A DNA stretch of 64,000 nt from Dendrophyllia cribrosa (GCA_024195265.1 JAJLRJ010000005.1:26558322-26622321), one strand, 5' to 3'; counted from the stretch's first letter, positions 12,345 through 22,963 are shown. The notes: generated from the sequence alone by a model not told the origin. Numbers and translations are program-made.

Positions 12345-15063
12345 TTACAGATTTATTTGCGTTTTTGATTTGTGCTTTTCTATATCGAGTTTACTTTTAA
12401 GAACGGCAAGGAAGGTTTCAAAGAAGTACTGGTCTTTCTCTCTCGAAGCGGTGTAAATGTAATGTTTCGCTATTATTAAACAGAGGTTCAAACCAAGTTG
12501 TAGGGCAACATTTTTTGTAAAGCCATAGATGATATTTTCTTCATTAAGCTCGATGGAGTCATCATTTTTGGTATTCCACCAATGTGTAAATTTTGGCATT
12601 GATCTTGTTCTTTAATTTTATCTCTAAATAGATTAGCGTTAGTTGGCAAAATATGGTGTACAATTTTATACTGAAATATGGACAGTCTGATATCTTTGGT
12701 GACGTTAAAAGGGATTTTGTAGATAGTTTTTATTGCATTGTCATCTAAATTAGCTTGATTCATACTTCTTTCTGCAGTTGGAGGTTGAAACTTCTTGTTG
12801 ATTAAAAATTCAGTCGCTATTTTACAGGAAAGTTTGTTTATCGGTATTATGTCGACAGTTTCTGGAACGGCCGGAGTAGGGGTTTGGTTGGTTTGTTTTA
12901 GTGTACGAATCCACTCGCGGGGGAAGGCGTTACACAATCCGAGATATTTAAGAAAGTTTGAAGATTTTAAATGAAACTTATTGCAGAATTCGTTAGGTGT
13001 AAGGAATTTGTTTTTATCGAAGATGTCTTTAACTTTAATGATTCCGGCGTTGTACCATTGTTGGTAATATACAGACAGACCTTCTAGTTTTATATATTTA
13101 TTATTCCATATGATTTCTTCCAGTATTTGTTTTTTGGTTTGCGGGGTGTGCTGATTCATTGTCTGCCAAATTAGAATTATATCTTTATAGAATTCAATTG
13201 GGATATTTACATTGAGATAATTTAAATCGTAGTTGCATTTAAATAAAAACGCGCCTCCTAAGTGTCGTATAAATGTTAGAGGAATGTGACTCCAGCTGAC
13301 ATCTTCTTTGCTTTCAAATAATCTTCTTATCCAGACTACTTTAAGTGCATTATTTATTATTTCAAAGTCAGGCAAATTTAGGCCGCCTTTTGATATTGAG
13401 CCAATCATCGTGTTATGTTTAATTTTTGGATTGTTATTCCAAACAAAGTGACACTGAAATAGCTTGTTTCACCGAGGCTATGAAGATCGCAGGAAATTTA
13501 AGTACTGATGTGTTATATATAAGTTTTGATAGAGCGAGGGATTTTAAAATAGTTATTCGGCCATACAAGGTCAAGTTTCTTGGCTTCCATAAATGTAATA
13601 CATTTTTCATAGATTTTAATTTTTCTTCAAAATTCTTTTGATAAGATTCTTTTTCATTGTACGAGAAATTAATCCCAAGTGCATATATTGTTCCTGAGGG
13701 CCAAGTAATATTAAGAGGTGTTGACTCGTTTCCTTTATTTGCACCTATCCACATTGCTTCTGTCTTAGATGTATTGATCTCCAGGCCGGAGCATTCTTGA
13801 AAGGCATAAAGAAGTTGAAACAAATTTTCTGCGGAAGCTGTGTCAGTCACAAAGGCAGTTGTATCATCAGCATATTGAGAGATTTTGAATTCTTTGCCGT
13901 AAATTTTAATACCCGAAATATTTTTATCATTTCTTATGGCGTTTGCTAAAATTTCAGCACAAAGAGTGAAAAGGATTCCAGATAACGGACAGCCTTGTCT
14001 AACTCCATGTTGTAAGGCGAAAAATTCTGAAGCGTGACCATTATTTATAACACAGCTGGAACTCTTATTATAAAAGGTTGTAATCCATCTTTTAAGTTGT
14101 GGGCCAAAGTTAAAAGCTTCTAATGTTTTAGTTATAAAGTTCCAATCTACTGAATCGAAAGCTTTTTTGAAATCGATGAAAATTGCTATACCAGGAATGT
14201 CTTCTAGCGAAGTTACTTTCAATATATCGACTATCAGCCTGATGTTTTGCCCAATGTATCGGCCTTTGATGTATCCAGTTTGATCTTCGTTGATGAGTTT
14301 CGGCAGAAATTTGGAGATCCGACCAGCTATGGTTTTTGTTGCTATTTTGTAATCAATATTAAAAAGTGATATTGGTCGCCAATTTTCTAGATAAAGACGG
14401 TTTTTTCGTTTTTTTGGCACGACTTTTAGAATTCCTTGTTTCTGTGTAATATTTAGGTGACCGTTCTTAAAACCGTAGTTAAAACTTTCAACCATTGCGT
14501 CGCCTAATAATGGCCAGAAGTGCAGATACAATTCAACCGAAAGCCCGTCGCTACCTGGGCATTTGCCTTTTGCACACTGCTTTAAAGTTTGTAAACATTC
14601 TTCTTTAGTGAGGGGCAGTTCAAGTTCTTCTTACTCTCTTTCATTTAGTCTAGTTAAGTTGGGACCGTTAAAGAAAACATTATCATGGACATTGCTAGTA
14701 GGCACCGCTGTGTACAGATTTTTATAGAAGAGTTTTTGATGTTTTAAAATTTCATCCGAATTTGTGATTTCCTGTCCATTGTCTAATTTTAGCCGAGATA
14801 TGTATGACTTTGAGCTTTGTCTTTTTTCTAGGTTCAAGAAATATTTGGTATTTTTCTCACCTTGTTCGTGCCATCGTGTTCGACTTCTTATAATAGCTCC
14901 TTTAGTCCTGTAAACTGCGATCTTATCGAGCTCCGACCTGAGACGATATAATTTGGAGATGTTCTCTTTTGATCTATTTGTCACTAGTGTTTTCATCAAA
15001 GAGTCAATCTGATCTGAAAGTTTTTTTTCAATGTCTCTACGTTCTCTGTTTTTCCTCTTGCAA
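12345..15063 (-). pseudogene. LINE ORF2, reverse transcriptase part (broken)
   Basis: This segment encodes the linker and reverse transcriptase of an L1/Tx1-like ORF2 protein, which copies the element's own RNA at a nicked target. It reads on the minus strand in three pieces. From 15063 down it gives the basic linker with the typical WHEQGEKNTKYFLNLEKR segment. An in-frame TAA lies at 14633-14631, after which the frame continues into the RT: finger motif ending PISLFN, FIDFKKAFDSVDW (motif A), HGVRQGCPLS (motif B) and QYADDT (motif C), so the catalytic aspartates are present. A frameshift near 13440 moves the frame into the thumb segment (NNNPKIKHNTMIG, then GGLNLPDF). A second near 12595 leads to the C-terminal end at 12345. 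The breaks prevent a full-length product. Confidence 0.88.
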
Positions 15064-15065
15064 TA

Positions 15066-16587
15066 GATCGTTTTCACGTGACGTCACGACAGATCCGCCG
15101 CCATATTGGTGGACCACTTTCGATTGCGTAATAGCAGTAATAGGGTGCAATGCAAGTCATATCTACAGTTGTCGCATTTTAAAAATGAATACTTCGGGAT
15201 GTGAAGCAAAGTCTGGGGAAAATCTTTATTAGACTTGTTCTTTCTTATTTCGAAATATGCTAAGAAGTTGGAATCGCGAGTTAAGCAGCGTTATTTGGAG
15301 AAAATCTCGGCAATTAGAATCCATCCCATGTCGACATTTATTCGAGCCGGACTGCTTGTCTCATATTCAAACAGTTGAATCAACAGCTTTTACACCCACT
15401 AGCAGTTTAAAACTTTCCGATGCCTACACTAGGAGCTTATAATAAAACAGTGTCCGTATTTATAGTTAGCGTACTACAAAGCCAAATCATTGTTACAGAC
15501 AAGTTTGTTTAGCGAAGGTGAGACATTTCCAGCGATGACTCAAAATCTCGATTTTAATCAACACGGAAAGAAAAGGAACAGTTTCGTCTGCTCATTGCCT
15601 AGGCTTTAAGGCTGGGCAAGCAGAATCCTTTTAAATTATATGGCGAGTGTTTGTTTGGAACTGATCAAGAAGCATAGACAACACCCCGGCTCAGTGATAA
15701 ACTCTGCCATGTACACAAGTTGTGTACATGCGAGTGGAGAATTTTTAACGATCAGTTTGAAAGAGAGACTAGTGGCAGCAATTGCGAACTATAAGCTGCA
15801 AAAGTTATTTATTTCTCCTACATATTTCGTTTAACTATCGTAGACTTCATCAGGGAGTTTTAGGTCTGTATCGAAGCCATAAAAACGGAAATCGCACGAG
15901 CGCAAACAACAGCCGAGAATGTTTTGGTCGAATTTGCGTAAAAGGAAAGGCGAAACCGTATGAAATATTTCAGTAGGGCAAGACATGAAATATTCTTGGG
16001 GGCTTAGTTTTAGCTTTTGGAGATTCGTTCTCGAACACAATATCAGACATTTGTCCTCCGGGTTTAGTTCGCTTTTTTTTTTTTTTGCTGCGATTTTTTC
16101 GGCTACAATCGCTTTGGCTTTTTTTGTTCCTTTTGATTCCTCTCTCTGTTCCCGCTGCGACGCTTGTTCGACGTTTCTTTTATCCTGTTCTTTTTTGTGT
16201 CGTTCCCGAGTATTAACGAAACCCAGTCAACATTATATCTATCTCTGTTATAGCCGCTTGTCCAGAAAATTGAAACAAAATATCTGGCTTACACACTATC
16301 GTTCAAAACTCGTTCGTAAGGATTCTGCCCGACTAATAGCAGAAATCCATCGCGATCGCCTCTCTTGCGGCAATTTGTCGGTTTCTTTACTTTGATTCAT
16401 AACTGCAGAACGTACTCAAGTGAAATAAATACCCCTATCTCGACCGCTTTTGCTTCCACATCGAACAATTGATCACAGCACCCGTATAATTAAGAGGACG
16501 CGACTCGGGTTTGTTTACAGTTTGGTCCACCAATATGGCGGCGTAGCAACGGTTGTCAAGATTTTTGTCACGTGAGTGAAAACGATC
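15066..16587. mobile_element. 1.5 kb non-autonomous DNA element in the LINE (TA TSD)
   Basis: Ends are inverted repeats: GATCGTTTTCAC...GTGAC on the left and GTCACGTGAG...GAAAACGATC on the right. A second inverted block (CCATATTGGTGGACCA against TGGTCCACCAATATGG) lies just inside. TA flanks both ends (15064-15065, 16588-16589) and removing the insert restores the LINE frame. There is no full transposase. A short open segment at about 15240-15385 (containing RYLEKISAI) vaguely recalls proteins of larger transposons and may be a remnant of an autonomous parent, but this is weak. Confidence 0.8.
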
Positions 16588-16589
16588 TA

Positions 16590-16945
16590 TACTGTACACA
16601 GAAACCTCTTATTTCCATTTTTATCATGTCCCAGGCGAGGCCTTTATCTTCGAGATAGTAATATTTTTCTTTATATTCGGGAATCTTATTCGCTAGTTGT
16701 TCAATGAAAGCATCGTCGTTTAAAAGAGAATTGTTAATTTTCCAGAACCCAGGACCTCTTTGGGCATAATCTTTAGATCTAAGTGTTAAAATTATTGCTG
16801 AGTGATCAGATAGTGTGGAGTTTGTAATAGTCGTATTTAATACAAGAGAAGACAATTTTGCCGAAACCAGCCAATAATCCAACCGACATTGTACTTTTAG
16901 TGCTTTATCATGCCATGTGAATTGCTGTTGATTAGGATGTTGGCA
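16590..16945 (-). pseudogene. LINE ORF2, endonuclease C-terminal fragment
   Basis: On the minus strand this gives the last part of an L1-type apurinic endonuclease. It contains FTWHDKAL, RLDYWLVS and LSDHSAIIL; the SDH triad residues and the RLDY(W/F)L block are diagnostic. The domain nicks target DNA to prime reverse transcription. The frame runs to 16590, where the TA-flanked DNA element enters. The codons just before the insertion continue directly into the linker at 15063 once the insert and one TA are discounted. The 5' part of the domain is missing, as is usual for LINE copies truncated during insertion. Confidence 0.85.
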
Positions 16946-17260
16946 CTATGTTCACGCTATATATCTTCACTATTATATATCTTCACTATTATTAAAAATT
17001 AACAAAAATAACTAAATTTTTCACCGATCCCGATAACTCGAACCCCCGCTAACTCGAACTGATTTTCGTTTTCCTTCAGAGTTCGAGTTAACAACAACAC
17101 ACACTTTATTACCATACTTTACAAAGAACAATTCTGATCCGCTAACACGAGACATTCAATGTGAAATAGTTTATTTAGGATGAGTCAGTCAGTCATCCGA
17201 TGAATGTATCCTGCTAACTTTACATTCTCTTGACCTTGTAAATTAGATTTTAATTTACAT
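16946..17260. other. Non-coding with Tigger-like words and a dispersed repeat
   Basis: AACTCGAACCCC and TAACTCGAACTG at 17034-17060 match the pogo/Tigger-like end at 9408. From 17148 a segment (CACGAGACATTCAATGTG through AGTCATCCGATGAA) begins that is repeated almost exactly at 18617-18690. Confidence 0.5.
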
Positions 17261-17264
17261 TTAA

Positions 17265-18194
17265 CCCTGTTCAGACTGGGGGGGGGGGGGGGGGGGGGGG
17301 GCTTTTCGAACACCCCCTCCAGTAAAATTGTGATAACTCTTACACCGAAATAGCTATGAGGCTGAAATTTTCTGACTTTTCCTAGAATTTATCAAGGGAC
17401 ATTTTGGTATCCATACGTGTCAGTGTGATTAACCATGTTGCCATGGCAACCGGTTTTTGACACATAGGTTTTCAAAATATTAAAATATGGTGAATTTTTT
17501 ATTTTAAGATCTTGTTCTTTGACTTATAGTGCATTTTCTTGTTAGAATAGTTTTTTCTTGGGACTAGTTCTTGAAAGACATCAGAAATTTTTAACATCAA
17601 ATATTTGGAGGGGAAGGGGTAGGTAAATTTTTGCTCTCTTTTACTTACAGACAAACATTTTGTACTATTTATTAAATAACGCTTCTAAGTTCATTGTTCA
17701 TTGTTTTTGATTTTCACGTGTTTTATACATTCTGATCCTTTTCTCTTTTAGATATTTTTTAAATTTTTATTTAAACAAAAAAAAAAGAAAATCCAAGATG
17801 GCGGATCCAAGATGGCGGACAATAGTTTCAAAATTATAGTTATATCGCTTTTTATTGCTTTTTCTCGCTTTACAAGTGTGTCCTTGTTTGTATTTATTAT
17901 GTTTTAATATTAAAGAGATGATTTTACAGTTATATTTGATATTTTAAGTACCTGGATGGAAACATATCAAAGAAACGTCGGAAAAACAAAAAATTACGTC
18001 ATTGTGACGTCATAATTGGGTGTGGCAGGTAAAAACTGGGTGTGAGGTTTCCTTGTATGGAGGTGAACATTGTGTGAAAATTTCATGGTCCTAGCCTTAC
18101 TGGTTCCAGAGATATAGAGGAGGGGGGGTTCCGAGGAGCCCCCCCCCCCCCCGCCCAGTCACAGATTGCCTAAAAAAGCCCAGTCTGAACAGGG
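17265..18194. mobile_element. piggyBac-type non-autonomous element, TTAA TSD
   Basis: Both ends carry the inverted repeat CCCTGTTCAGACTGGG and are flanked by TTAA (17261-17264 and 18195-18198), the piggyBac target duplication. The left end runs into a 24-base G run (17278-17301) and the right end has a C run near 18139-18152, so the inverted ends include complementary homopolymers. The inside is AT-rich with two AAGATGGCGGA words and no coding capacity. Confidence 0.82.
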
Positions 18195-18499
18195 TTAAAT
18201 TACAGAAAATTGTGCCACGCCAGATACGAAAAACCACTTAAAACCACCCTTTAGAAGTGGCCAAAAATTGTGGAAACGTATACCCCCCTATAAAAGTGCA
18301 GTGGCACTGGACCTCGGGGGCAAAGGTACATGTACTAAAATTGATAACATTACTTGATACTTGTGTAACATTTCATTTCCCAACGTAACAAAAATAAAAA
18401 ACTTGAACGAAAAAAGGCAACGTTCGAGAAGACTGACCGACCTAGAATGATAAATATAGTCCCGAGATGTCCCATGACGACACACAAGCCTCTATATCG

Positions 18500-18616
18500 T
18501 GCAGTCAGAATCATAATTTCTGACTACAATGGTTCGTTCCTACGTTCTTACGTCTCTACGTTCCTACGTTCCTACGTTCCTACGTCACTCAGATGTCAGA
18601 AATTACATATTCTGAC
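18500..18616. repeat. Hairpin with internal TTCCTACG microsatellite
   Basis: AGTCAGAATCATAATTTCTGA and TCAGAAATTACATATTCTGACT pair as imperfect inverted ends. Between them lie about six copies of an octamer close to TTCCTACG (18535-18588). Confidence 0.6.
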
Positions 18617-18690
18617 TCCACTAGCACGAGACATTCAATGTGAAATAGTTTATTTAGGATGAGTTAGTCAGTCATCCGATGAACGTATCC

Positions 18691-19079
18691 TAATAGAGAC
18701 AAAGAAAGGGAAATTAATGAAATAGGAAATTAAGGAAATTAAATATCCAACATTTTCAAAACTAACTAGAGTCCAAACTGTCACACCAGCATTATCGGGC
18801 GCTGACGTCCAGCTGGCCCTTAACGAATGGGTACACTAAATAGAGAAATGTCCGGTACAATATATTTAAACTATTCGTAAATAATCCGTAATACTAACAT
18901 AACTGATCAATAATAATGGTGTCGTAACCACTATGAAAACTAATGTCTCTATTGCACTTAATTCTCAATACTGGAAATTCCCACAAAGGTAAGTATAAGA
19001 ATATACACATTCTGCAAGTCTAGCAAAATATCTCAATTCAAAGCCTCAAAAGCTTTCTTGTCAAATCAGCTGAAACAGG
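18691..19079. other. No recognisable feature
   Basis: AT-rich sequence without a supported exon. It may be the unseen continuation of the decayed recombinase element to the right. Confidence 0.35.
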
Positions 19080-19443
19080 CTGTTTTTGTTGTTGTTGTTG
19101 ACCACAACTGGTTCCATTTTTTGGCAGCGCTAGGCGAGAAAATCCTCGCCACATTATGAGCCCATTGTATGTCATAAATAGCTTAATCTACTGCACAACG
19201 GGAGTGCGTAGTGTCCAATAAATGCAGCGGGTACAAGGCTACATTTTCCGTCTTGACAGGAAAAGCTTGAATGTCATCTTTGGACCAGGCAAAGTTCTCC
19301 CCTCCAGCAAAAGCCCCTCTGCATGAATAGGTGGTCCCTGTGGTTCTTGAAGCAATGACTGCCGACTCCAATCTCAACGCCAACTTCTTTAAGGACGGGT
19401 CACAGAAATCAGCGAGATGTGCGCATACACCGCAGCTGAGAAC
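19080..19443 (-). pseudogene. Tyrosine-recombinase transposon fragment (core-binding domain)
   Basis: On the minus strand, a possible acceptor TTTGTTCGTTCCAG is followed by an exon-like frame that contains DPSLKKLALRLESAV, TGTTYSCRGAF and ENVALYPLHLLDTTHS. This pattern matches the N-terminal SAM-like core-binding domain of XerD-like recombinases carried by Crypton/DIRS-type elements. These enzymes integrate circular DNA through a catalytic tyrosine, but the catalytic domain is not present here. The frame hits TAA at about 19183-19185 and then goes on in the same frame with AIYDIQWAHN, so the stop is a later mutation. A central block usually rich in aromatic/basic residues has changed to GGENFAW. 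This is a relic. Which of the two element classes it belongs to cannot be decided. Confidence 0.6.
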
Positions 19444-19645
19444 ATCTGGAACGAACAAATAAAGAAAAACAAAACAAAACAAAACAAAAAAAAAAAACAA
19501 AAAAAAAAACAAAGAAAAAGAAACGGAAAAAGATAGAACTGCATAAAACAAGAGGACCCTTACGTAAAGTAAATGATGGGAACAGCTCCAAAACGAACTC
19601 AAGGTCTTCGAACGATATACCCTTAAGGGCTCAAAATATATATAC

Positions 19646-19796
19646 TTGGCCCCTGTTGTTCAAAAGGTAGATAGCGCTATCCACCGGATAAATCACTATC
19701 CAGCGGATAACACAAAGGATTTTGTTAATAGTTATCCACTTGAATAGTGATTTATCCGGTGGATAGCGCTATCCACCTTTTGAACAACCGGGGCCT
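19646..19796. mobile_element. Palindromic MITE
   Basis: The outer ends GGCCCCTGTTGTTCAAAAGG and CCTTTTGAACAACCGGGGCC are near-perfect reverse complements. Pairing continues through AGATAGCGCTATCCACCGGA. There is a short unpaired centre and no coding capacity. Confidence 0.75.
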
Positions 19797-20366
19797 GGAT
19801 TTTTGAAAACGATATCGCTCTAAGTAAGCGTTTGTGAGCGTTCTTGGCCTTGTTTTTTTCCAATATAAAAACTTAAGACTGTTGCTAGTCTTTTTTTCTC
19901 TCGCTCTCGCTCCCTTTCCCTCCTCTCTCTCTTCTCTGTGTTTTTCGGGCTGATCGGGCTCATAAAAACCAACAAATCAACAAACAACAAATCAAACTCA
20001 TTACCGGCACCACGCGATTGTAAATTAACAACACACGCAAATCAACTCTCCACCAAGGGGGCTAGCATACAAATAATGGACTTCTCGAGAAACAGGTCAC
20101 ATCACCAGGAGTTCACTACCGATTCCATCTATTCCTATTCCATCAACACGACCGCACCTACACCCATTTACTTACCAACAAATCCAAACTAATATTTTGG
20201 CTTATAGCTTTACTTCCATGCTCGCCGACGACGGGGGGGGGGGGGGGGGGGGGGGGGGGGAGGCGTTCGTTAGCATACAAACAACGGAGTCAAAGTACTT
20301 GTCACACCACACAGGCGGTGTTAACATACAAACAAGGGAGAAACTAAATGGCGTGCGTGGGTATTA
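19797..20366. other. Non-coding, with 28-base G run
   Basis: Pyrimidine-rich tract 19890-19940 and a pure G run at 20233-20260. AGCATACAAA(C/T)AA words recur at 20063, 20271 and 20322 and may be short repeats. No gene. Confidence 0.45.
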
Positions 20367-20477
20367 CGTCGTGCGTCGTGCGTCGTGCGTCGTGCGTCGT
20401 GCGTCGTGCGTCGTGCGTCGTGCGTCGTGCGTCGTGCGTCGTGCGTCGTGCGTCGTGCTTCGTGGGTCATGCGTCCA
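20367..20477. repeat. Heptamer satellite (GTCGTGC)n
   Basis: About 15 head-to-tail copies of GTCGTGC with a few variants at the right end (GCTTCGTGGGTCATGC). Because 7 is not a multiple of 3 and the unit has no stop, several frames stay open through it. On the minus strand it extends the neighbouring chimeric frame with a repeating TTHDARR-type peptide. Confidence 0.9.
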
Positions 20478-20489
20478 CTTTTTTTGGTA

Positions 20490-20800
20490 AAAAGAGTTGA
20501 TAAAAAAGAATGCCAGATGACAAGCATTATTTTGTTTGCGGAGTTCCGTATTATGTTTATCTAACAGTTCTTGTCTTATCCTACTCTCAACTCGCAGCTT
20601 TGGTGCACTGGGGGTATCCTGGTTGCTTGTCAGTTGTTCCCCACAGGTTGCCGGTGTGTTGCTTGAAGGTTTCAGGTGTATTCTGTTACGTCTTAGCTCT
20701 GACCCACCAGTTGTCTTAACTATGTACGACCTTGGTTTTCCCATTTCCTCCTTCACTTCTGCTGGAATCCAAGTCTTGGTTGGGGTTGGGTCTCCTGGCA
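20490..20800 (-). pseudogene. LTR-retrotransposon integrase C-terminal fragment
   Basis: The minus-strand frame contains TWIPAEVKEEMGKPRSYIVK and then GSELRRNRIHLKP. The block W-x-PA-x-V ... PRSYIV ... RRNR-x-HL is typical of the end of Ty3/Gypsy integrases, after the catalytic core. The rest of the retrotransposon is absent. It continues in the same frame from the virus-like protein encoded just to the right, with the junction near 20800, and on the left runs into the heptamer satellite. The open frame across the whole stretch is therefore a composite of unrelated parts, not an ancestral gene. Confidence 0.6.
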
Positions 20801-21485
20801 GAGCGCTGCTATTCTGGATTCCGCCCATTTCATACAATATGCGCCTCGTTGTGAAATAAACGTGGAAAAGATAAAAAGCCTGGGGCTGCGGGGAAAGGTC
20901 TAGATAGGTAGATGAGAAAAGCAGCTCGCGGGATATTCCAGAGCCTGTTGTTGCGCACCATAAGGCGAAGTTTAGTTGTTGTGCCCAGCGGCTCATATCA
21001 GGCCCAGAAAGCCACCTTTTTGTGTCTTTTCCACTTGTTAACTTCCTTGGCACATCTGAGAGGACTTCCCTGAATTTTATTGAGAAGGACTCCGTTGGAG
21101 TCACGTAGATCCTCTGCTCTTTGTTCAAGACATAGCCAAGGCTTTTCACAGTTTCTGAGGAGACAGCGGGGATTGGGCGCTTAGGGGCTTGGTTGATTGT
21201 CAAAGAAATTGGAAACCCACCGTCTTGATCTAAGCCCAATGCGTCTTTCATGGCTTGAGTCCATTCTCTGCGGGGTATTTCTGAAATAAGCGCCCATGAG
21301 CTGGGGCCCTCTTTGAAAAGCACTTCGCCTGTGGCGGTTTTGTGGTCGTCGCCAAAGTTTACTTCTACTTCAAACGTTGACATATCCGCGTGCGAGAAAC
21401 GCCTCTTGAAGTTTGCGATCGCCTTGGCTTTGGCAGCCGCATATAGCTTTGCTGCTTCTGGCGAATTCAACCAAGCCAATTCCAT
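20800..21485 (-). CDS. Virus-like element protein, function unknown
   Basis: The ATG at 21485 opens a frame that begins MELAWLNSPEAAKLYAAAK. It is soluble and moderately charged, with no membrane segment. It contains GKDTKRWLSGPDMSRWAQQL and ends its distinctive part near ILYEMGGIQ. I do not recognise a domain. It is divergent to the minor-capsid gene, with only 41 bases between the two ATGs. That spacer carries TATATATAAT, so a shared promoter is likely. The position beside a capsid gene suggests a structural or replication role in the same element, but that is inference. The C-terminal part is replaced by retrotransposon sequence, so the gene is truncated. Length of the surviving part is about 228 codons. 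Confidence 0.5.
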
Positions 21486-21526
21486 GATTGTATATATAAT
21501 ATTTTTAGAAATGTTATGTGTACACA
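21486..21526. promoter_or_regulatory. Divergent promoter with TATATATAAT
   Basis: The 41 bases between two divergent start codons contain TATATATAAT (21491-21500). Read on the minus strand, TATATATA ends a few bases before the ATG at 21485. The same octamer lies before the next two plus-strand genes, at 22210-22219 and 22953-22960. Confidence 0.5.
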
Positions 21527-22207
21527 ATGGTTGTGTTAACAATCGTCGCGCCTTCGAAGCCTCACACAACCTACTTTGATCACGCGCTTCCAAAACCTAG
21601 TTACATCCGGTTTATATCTTGTTCACTTTTCAATTCGTGGAATACTTTGAAACAAAGAGGAGAGATAACATTGTTTACTAATGGGAATAAAGAAGGAACT
21701 GTCATGAGACTTCTTCCAGGCCATTACACTCTTGAGTATTTGGCAAAAGAATTAGAAAACGTATTCACACATCCCTCCATTGCCAAGTATAAATTAACAA
21801 CCGAGACAGACATGCCAGTGGGGTCAATGATCATTTACAAAGAATATACGGAAGAGGTGAAACTAGACCGCGATCTGTCTGAATTGCATGGTATAAATCC
21901 TAAATTGCTGTTCCCAAAAACATTCGTCAAAGGATTAACGTCACCAAACACTTACTTTATCCACTGTGATCTGGTTGATAAAAAACAAAACCTAATCAAT
22001 GGGAAGCCTTCGACAGTTTTGGCTCGATTTGATATTTGTGGGAAGCCGTTTGAAAAAGTTCTCTATGAATCAACACAGCAAAACGTCTTGCGTGAGACCT
22101 CTTCCTGCGAATATGTAAATAGCCTGTCTCTATCAGTCAGAGACGTAAACAATGACTTCTTTGACCTCAACAACAAGCCCTTAGAATTTGAAATAGAAAT
22201 TAATTAA
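21527..22207 (+). CDS. Penton-like minor capsid protein of a virus-like element
   Basis: This 226-codon frame starts at ATG 21527; an upstream GTG adds only three codons. Polinton/adintovirus minor capsid (penton-type jelly roll) proteins share its plan. An N-terminal beta-rich part has a segment like ITLFTNGNKEGTV, then comes the LLPGHYTLEYLAKELENV stretch (a P-G-x-Y motif followed by a helix). The C-terminal block CDLVDKKQNLINGKPS leads to LSLSVRDVNNDFFDLNNKP. The Polinton copy further on has the matching YCDLIDDSLVDGQ block, which supports the assignment. Such proteins fill capsid vertices. The frame is intact. Base composition is close to 43% GC, quite unlike the AT-rich Polinton at 32-56 kb, so this is a separate lineage. 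Confidence 0.72.
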   Translation: MVVLTIVAPSKPHTTYFDHALPKPSYIRFISCSLFNSWNTLKQRGEITLFTNGNKEGTVMRLLPGHYTLEYLAKELENVFTHPSIAKYKLTTETDMPVGSMIIYKEYTEEVKLDRDLSELHGINPKLLFPKTFVKGLTSPNTYFIHCDLVDKKQNLINGKPSTVLARFDICGKPFEKVLYESTQQNVLRETSSCEYVNSLSLSVRDVNNDFFDLNNKPLEFEIEIN

Positions 22208-22904
22208 ATTATATATATACACCGCTATCAGTTCGGCCAATGTATTGCCTCCATCGGCTCCGGAATACAGCCATACTGAACCGCTCTACCCAGTATTGCC
22301 GAATGGAGATGACTTCCGTCTCAAAAAAATCTCTGACTTACAGAAAGAGCTTGAGTCAGAAGCGGCTCACTATAGACAAGTCGCAAAAAAATATAAACGG
22401 GCCCACTCCATTGTTCACGGTTTAGCTGCAGGCCTTGGTTTTGTTTCTGCGGGCTTATCTTCAGCCACGGTGGCCACAGCCTTGACTGGAGTTGGAATTG
22501 TCGCAAGCTCTCCACTTGCGGGCGTCGCTGCTGCTTTGGGGCTTACATCAGCCGGTCTTAATATATTCAGTAAAAGGCTAGAAAGAAAGAACACAAAACA
22601 TGAAAAAATCTACACACTCGCCATTGCTAAACGAAACTCTGTCAATGACTTAGAATCAAAGGCCCTTGCAGACAAGCACATTAGTGATTCAGAGTTTACA
22701 ATCATACTTCGCGAGGTGGAGAAATACCATAAACTCAAGGCCTTGATTCGCTCTGGCGAAAAAAAGGCCGCACAACAAGACACCCAGAATCAAGCGCCAG
22801 ATATAGACAAGATCAAAACCGAGCTTCGCAAAGAAATCAAACAAGAGTTTCAAAAAAAGATCAATCTTCTTGCAGCCGTGTCCAAGTCAGATTTGAACGA
22901 TTGA
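22208..22904 (+). CDS. Coiled-coil/membrane protein of the virus-like element
   Basis: The frame 22245-22904 is fully open. An N-terminal Pro-rich stretch is followed by a helix rich in K/E (KKISDLQKELESEAAHYRQV). Then comes a long Gly/Ala/Val hydrophobic region (GLGFVSAGLSSATVA through LGLTSAGL, two possible membrane helices), then a basic helical region and a C-terminal coiled coil. The same plan is seen in the Polinton gene at 37383-37901 (minus strand), so the two are probably homologous virion or membrane proteins; this rests on architecture, not alignment. TATATATA lies at 22210-22219. No ATG is found in the right frame between that box and the conserved part; the first candidates are TTG at 22245 or a mutated start near 22222. 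The gene may have lost its start codon. Confidence 0.6.
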
Positions 22905-22963
22905 ACTCAGGGTTCAGTCTACAATTCTTGAGGGAAAAATACAGCTAAACCCTATATATACCA

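Larger units (their letters stand above)
12160..16945 (-). mobile_element. 5'-truncated L1/Tx1-like LINE
   Basis: Read on the minus strand this runs from inside the apurinic endonuclease domain (about 16945) through the reverse transcriptase to a (TAAA)n-rich tail at 12158-12187. Endonuclease, linker, RT and C-terminal segments occur in the usual order. The copy is dead: it is 5'-truncated, interrupted by a 1522-base DNA element (15066-16587), and has one in-frame stop and at least two frameshifts. Target duplications were not identified. Confidence 0.9.
17148..18690. repeat. Direct repeat pair around the piggyBac-type element
   Basis: About 65 bases at 17148-17212 are repeated in direct orientation at 18617-18690 with a few changes. 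The piggyBac-type insert and a short hairpin lie between them. The pair may be the ends or the target duplication of an older element. Confidence 0.55.

Noticed and set aside
15985..16395. 136-codon frame inside the 1.5 kb DNA element
   Set aside because: Low-complexity Phe/Ser-rich start, no transposase motif.
9408..17095. Pairing of the two AACTCGAACT-bearing fragments as ends of one Tigger element
   Set aside because: The second copy lacks the expected inverted CAGT terminus.
20197..20490. Plus-strand frame with GGGGG and VVRRASC repeats
   Set aside because: Pure product of the G run and heptamer satellite.
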